This document shows positions 59,906 to 64,000 of a stretch of 64,000 bases of DNA, piece by piece. This DNA is from Adineta ricciae (taxonomy: Eukaryota > Rotifera > Eurotatoria > Adinetida > Adinetidae), in the NCBI GenBank assembly GCA_905250025.1, contig CAJNOJ010000118.1, positions 98,941 to 162,940 on the forward strand. Direction: 5' to 3'. The notes under the pieces are model-generated. The model was not told the DNA's origin. It saw nothing but the letters and a program-made list of their open reading frames with translations, and searched no databases. How positions within the stretch are numbered: position 1 is the stretch's first letter; every line of letters starts with the position of its first letter. The position numbers were made by a program, and so were the translations under genes.

Positions 59906-60273
59906 AAATAATAAATCGGCGATACGGCAATCGCTCGTCTCCTTTTCACTATGTGTTCATAGTTTATTCTAGACAACGTGCTAATGTTTATATATATATA
60001 ATTATATTCAGACGTAATAGTCATATGTGACTGCAGAACGAGCAAAAAAAAATAGCACGCAGATTCAAACCTCTCTGCTCTCTTCAGTCATACGACACAA
60101 AAGCATATGCACTTACAATACATTCATCATGTCGAGTGAAGCTTAAATAAACGACACGATGACGATGCATAAAATGTGAAGAGAAAAGAATCGCAACCGT
60201 ATATACACATATATTATAGGCAATCACAAGTGAAACAACACAGCTGTTTAAAAGCTTGTTTATACAATACATC
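59906..60273. other. Spacer between the Fe-ADH and OYE genes
   Basis: This 368-bp stretch has AT microsatellites (59992-60010) and TATA-like words near 60200. No gene is seen. Confidence 0.4.
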
Positions 60274-61497
60274 ATGGTATCGTTTGCAACACCGTTACAA
60301 CTTGGACCTCTGCTTTTAAAAAATCGTGTGATTATGTCATCGTTAACTCGTGATAGAAATCGTGTTCCCGGTCCTCTTCAGGTCGAATACTATACTCAAC
60401 GAGCTGGCGCCGGTCTCATTCTCACTGAAGGCACTCTTATCGAACCACTCGGAGCAGAATGGTCCAATGCACGTTAGTATTTTCTTCACTCTCAGTTCGA
60501 TTCGTTTTTTTCTTAAATTCAATTCTATTTGTGTAGCTGGTATCTATTCTGATGAACAAGTAGCTGGCTGGAAGAAAGTGGTGGATAGTGTCCACAATCA
60601 CAATGGTCGAATCTTTCTTCAGCTGTGGCATATCGGACGAGTGGCTCATCCACTTCTGCAAGACGGTCGACCGAATGTTGCTCCATCAGCAATCGCAGCC
60701 AAGGGTGGAAAGTTTCGACAACTGGAAGGTACTCCTGGGTTTGTAACACCAGTTGCTATTGAAGATCCTGAACATTATGTTGCCTTATACAAACGAGCAG
60801 CTGAGCGTGCAAAGGAAGCTGGATTCGATGGAGTTGATTTGCATAAGTATGTGGCTTTCTCTCATGCTATGGGTTTTCTCCAAGATTGTCTTCCATTAAC
60901 TCTAGTGCCAACGGTTACTTGCCACATCAATTCATAGATAACACATCGAATCGACGAACTGATCAATGGGGTGGTTCGGCTGAGAATCGATGTCGATTTA
61001 CCTTACGTATTATCGATGAGATTTCACAAGTTTTTGGAAACGATCGCGTTGGTATCAAGTTATCACCGAGTGGTGGTTATAATGATATGGGGATGACGGA
61101 AAAGGATACCATCGAAACATTTGATTATCTCATCAAAGAACTCGTTGCTCGTCGTATCGCTTACATTCAAATAACACGTTATTGGCCTGAACGTGATCCA
61201 GCGAAGCGTGGCACTGCTGTTGATATATTTCGATGGAGAAATGTGATCAATGGTGAACACACCAAGTTTTTTGCTAACGCGGAGTTTAATGCTGAAGATG
61301 GTACAAAAGTGTTGAAAGAAGGTTTGGCTGATGCCATCGTATTCGGAAGATTCTACATCGCAAATCCAGATTTGGCTCAACGTTTAATCAACAAACAAGA
61401 ATTGAATTCGAATTTCAATCCGAAAACGTTCTATGGCGGCGGTGCAGTAGGATATACTGATTATCCAACATATGAACAACAACACATAGCGCAATAA
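60274..61497 (+). CDS. Old Yellow Enzyme family NADH:flavin oxidoreductase
   Basis: Three exons, 60274-60472, 60537-60846 and 60906-61497, join in phase (introns 64 and 59 bp) to give 366 residues, the normal length for the family. The start LQLGPLLLKNRVIMSSLTR and RIFLQLWHIGR are classic FMN-barrel words. The active-site pair is in LHNANGYL (His and Asn, joined across an intron), followed by NRRTDQWGGSAENRCRFTL, near-identical to fungal and plant OYEs. Such enzymes reduce activated C=C bonds of enones with NADPH. OYEs are absent from most animals, so transfer from fungi, plants or bacteria is likely. The next gene upstream is a redox enzyme of similarly foreign look. Confidence 0.9.
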
Positions 61498-61779
61498 TAT
61501 GACAATTGAGTTTCTCATTTTGATTAAAAATACAAAAGCGAATATTTTCAACACTTCTGTTTAAAGAGAGATGAAAAGTCATGATGACTATTCCGTTCTT
61601 TTCTTTTTTTCTTTTGCATATGAATATTCTACTCATTCGTATGATACAGTTATGTGAAGGCAACACGGTCTGTCACACGTGTACATTTCACTCCATATCA
61701 ACTTTAGATTGATCACGAAGAAGAAATAGAAATTCTGTGAGAAAACTCTGCTAGATGACGACATCGTTGAGATACTTAT
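61498..61779. other. Spacer after the OYE gene
   Basis: About 280 bp with pyrimidine-rich runs on one strand. No gene is seen. Confidence 0.3.
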
Positions 61780-63850
61780 GGACTTGATGGAGAACATCTC
61801 GCTTCGCACTAGTAATTGTGTTATTTATCGCTTTCTTTCTGGACAGTATCCTAAATACCTGTATCGGTAAGCATCTCTTATTAACAATATCCTCATCCCT
61901 CATTTGGTACCAACCGGAATACATCTGTGCGCTCTATGCATCTCCAATTCTGCTCGACTTTCTGTATCAAATGAAACATCAATTTGCTGGATTTTTGTTG
62001 AATCAGTCGAAGTCGTTGGGGAATTCTTTCAACGCTACTCGTCAGCGTTTGTCGTCACAGCTTTTGATCAGCACAACTGCGCAAATGAGGAAAATGGAAG
62101 ACAGATATATCTAACATGATTTTTTGAAAGTAAGACAGAATTGAATGTAAACAAGTTCATATTTGCTTGATTTGAATTGAACAATAGGAAAACTTTGGTT
62201 TGGGATTTACATATTGGCTCGAAATCATTTGCGCAAGTATCTTTATATGAAATTAATAGAAGGATTAGGGTGTTTTCATGTTTCGTTCTAGTTTTTTATC
62301 AATCCAATTGATGGTATCGTTACAGCACGGTCAGTACGCATAGATCTGGTTATATGATTTAATATTCTAATCCTTTCAGAATAGGATATACACTATCGAC
62401 GTTTTTCGGTTTTCGTACTTTGTTTGCTTGAATTTGGATAAGTAATCCAACTTGCAACTTTCCTAATATGTTTACATTGCTCGTTTGTACTCAGTATTTG
62501 GATTCACAAACACTTACTCAACTCTCTGCGTTGCACGGGTGATACAAGGTGTGGGTACTGCATTCTCAGCTATAACAGGTAGTGACGTTTTCAATACTCG
62601 ATATGATATTGATCGATGATTTCTATAGGGGTCAGCATGCTGGCTGACCGGTTTTCAGACGATCACAAACGAGGTACAATGCTTGGACATGCTCTCAGTG
62701 GTGTTGGTGTAGGTTAAATAGGTAAATAAGATTTCGTGCAATAGTTTTTCTTTACTCTCTATCTTTGCTGATAATGACTAGTGGGACCTATCTTCAGAGG
62801 TTTTACTTACTTCGAGTTTGGTAAAACCGTTCCTTTTCTTGTTCTTGCTGGACTCGCTCTATTCTTATATTCCTTCAAGATCGCTCCATGCTCATTTTCT
62901 CGGTAGATCTCATTTCTCTCTTATATCACAGTGACACAGTATCGAGCAACTTTTAGGTACAAATATGATCGCGTTGTTTGGTGTGGCAGTTATTCAAACC
63001 ACTTTGCCTATTTACATGATGGCTACTAGTGTGGCGATAACTCCCATTGACCAAGGCAAAAGGAATCTTATCTCAGTCGATTATTTTTTTATACAAAATT
63101 CCTTTCATTTAGACCTCATCGGTATACCAATTTGTATCGGAGTTATTGTCAGTCAGAATATCTTCGGTTCTCTTCCGTTTAAAATGGGCAGATGAGTTTC
63201 TACTATCGATTAGGTTGTGAAATATAAATAAGATTTATCCTCTCAATCTTCAAGATGGTTAGCTGGTCTCATAGGCATGTGTATCAATAGCCTTGCCTTC
63301 GTCGCTGTAATTAGTGTAGACAGACAAAGAAACCCCAATCGACCAGATATGATATTGTTAGATACCATGGTGTTATTCATTCATAGCGCTTTCTATACCT
63401 TTGCTCTTTAATAGATTTGGAATCGCAATGATTACATCGGCGATGATGCCGCTGATTGGCCAGATTGTGCTCCAGAACCACTCCACAGTCGATTATGGCA
63501 GCGCTTATGCTCTGACTGAATTCGCCTACTGCCTTTCATTTATGCTTGGTATTGTATAAATCCATAGTCGTACATTTTATGTCTTCTAATCTTTTTTGTA
63601 ATGCCGAATTTCCCAGGATCTCCAATTATGGGATATATAATCAGTAAGCATCATTGGTTTTCAATGGGCGATCATGGTAGTGGCGTCTATCTATCTGTTC
63701 TATGCGTCTCTACTTATATTTCTACGTCAATCAAAACATCCGGCGAACAAATTGTAAGCGAAAACGTCAATGACCATGATTCTCCGTCTAACCGAAATAG
63801 TCCGTTCGGTTTCAGCCTCTTATGGATGATGATCAATCAAATCTGACAGC
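61780..63850 (+). pseudogene. Decayed vesicular amine transporter-like (SLC18/MFS) gene
   Basis: Pieces of an MFS transporter occur in order: TM1 LVIVLFIAFFLDSILNTCI (61808-61866); FFINPIDGIVTAR (62295-62333); RIGYTLSTFFGF (62380-62416); ARVIQGVGTAFSAITG (from about 62535, joined across an intron to VSMLADRFSDDHKRGTMLG at 62633); VGPIFRGFTYFEFGKTVPFL (from 62783); IQTTLPIYMM (from 62990); a Gly-rich IFGSLPFKMGR (to 63194); and GQIVLQNHSTVDYGSAYALT near 63460. These words match vesicular monoamine/acetylcholine transporters. An in-frame TAA follows GVGVG near 62713, at least one splice donor is mutated near 62440, and the last segment shifts frame near 63665. It is not functional as written. 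Confidence 0.7.
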
Positions 63851-64000
63851 TTCGAACCAGAATAGTAATGTTACTCGATAAGATTATGGAAACAAGATGT
63901 TGTATATGTTAGTATTCCTAAATGGATAAAGTTGTTCAAAGTCAATATCTCTGTATCTTTGAATAGATCAGTCCAAAATGACATAGTTCTTAGTTCTAAG

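Overview
The window looks like nuclear DNA of a bdelloid rotifer (Adineta/Rotaria type). The evidence is AT-rich sequence, genes cut by very short GT-AG introns (mostly 43-65 bp), and families typical of bdelloids: TPR/ART and WWE-ART proteins with an R-S-E ADP-ribosyltransferase core, rhodopsin-like GPCRs, F-box/LRR proteins and NHL and FG-GAP repeat proteins. Enzymes of bacterial or fungal look sit among ordinary animal genes. The species is inferred from style, not proven.

Layout. 0.4-5.8 kb: a four-exon gene for a protein of about 1,724 residues with a decayed ART module, TPR-like repeats and a second intact-looking ART module. 6-12.7 kb: tRNA-Asp, a membrane protein on the minus strand, tRNA-Trp and long gene-poor DNA. 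12.8-17.2 kb: an intronless quinone-oxidoreductase-like gene, a decayed partial copy of its 3' end, and a condensation-domain-like acyltransferase. 17.6-20.4 kb: an SPFH/band-7 gene, a very divergent 14-3-3 gene 95 bp behind it, and a small membrane-protein gene that overlaps the 14-3-3 gene tail to tail.

20.6-37.7 kb is one gene of 50 exons. I joined them with every splice phase matching into a protein of about 4,778 residues, a dynein heavy chain by its full domain order. Its AAA1 site, the main ATPase of every motile dynein, has lost both Walker motifs, and the AAA4 P-loop is also gone, while AAA2 and AAA3 keep theirs. It should not work as a normal motor; DNHD1-like proteins of similar length are the nearest known candidates. 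This is the most notable object in the window.

39.7-54.2 kb: a two-exon GPCR, a type II thioesterase, an alpha-arrestin with a PPxY tail, a WWE-ART gene, a 155-bp tandem array split by an inserted element, a broken GPCR, an intact GPCR and an F-box/LRR gene. 54.2-57.5 kb is a graveyard of NHL/EGF-like, ART and FG-GAP remnants. 57.5-61.5 kb: a small Cys-rich protein, tRNA-Phe, an iron-type alcohol dehydrogenase and an Old Yellow Enzyme. The window closes with a decayed vesicular amine transporter (SLC18-like).

No single pathway links the genes. Themes are NAD-dependent ADP-ribosylation (two genes, one relic), redox enzymes of likely foreign origin (quinone oxidoreductase, Fe-ADH, OYE), two stand-alone relatives of nonribosomal-peptide parts (condensation-like, thioesterase II), and pseudo-versions of signalling and motor proteins. 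Exon joins were made by hand from splice signals and phase; no alignment or database search was run.
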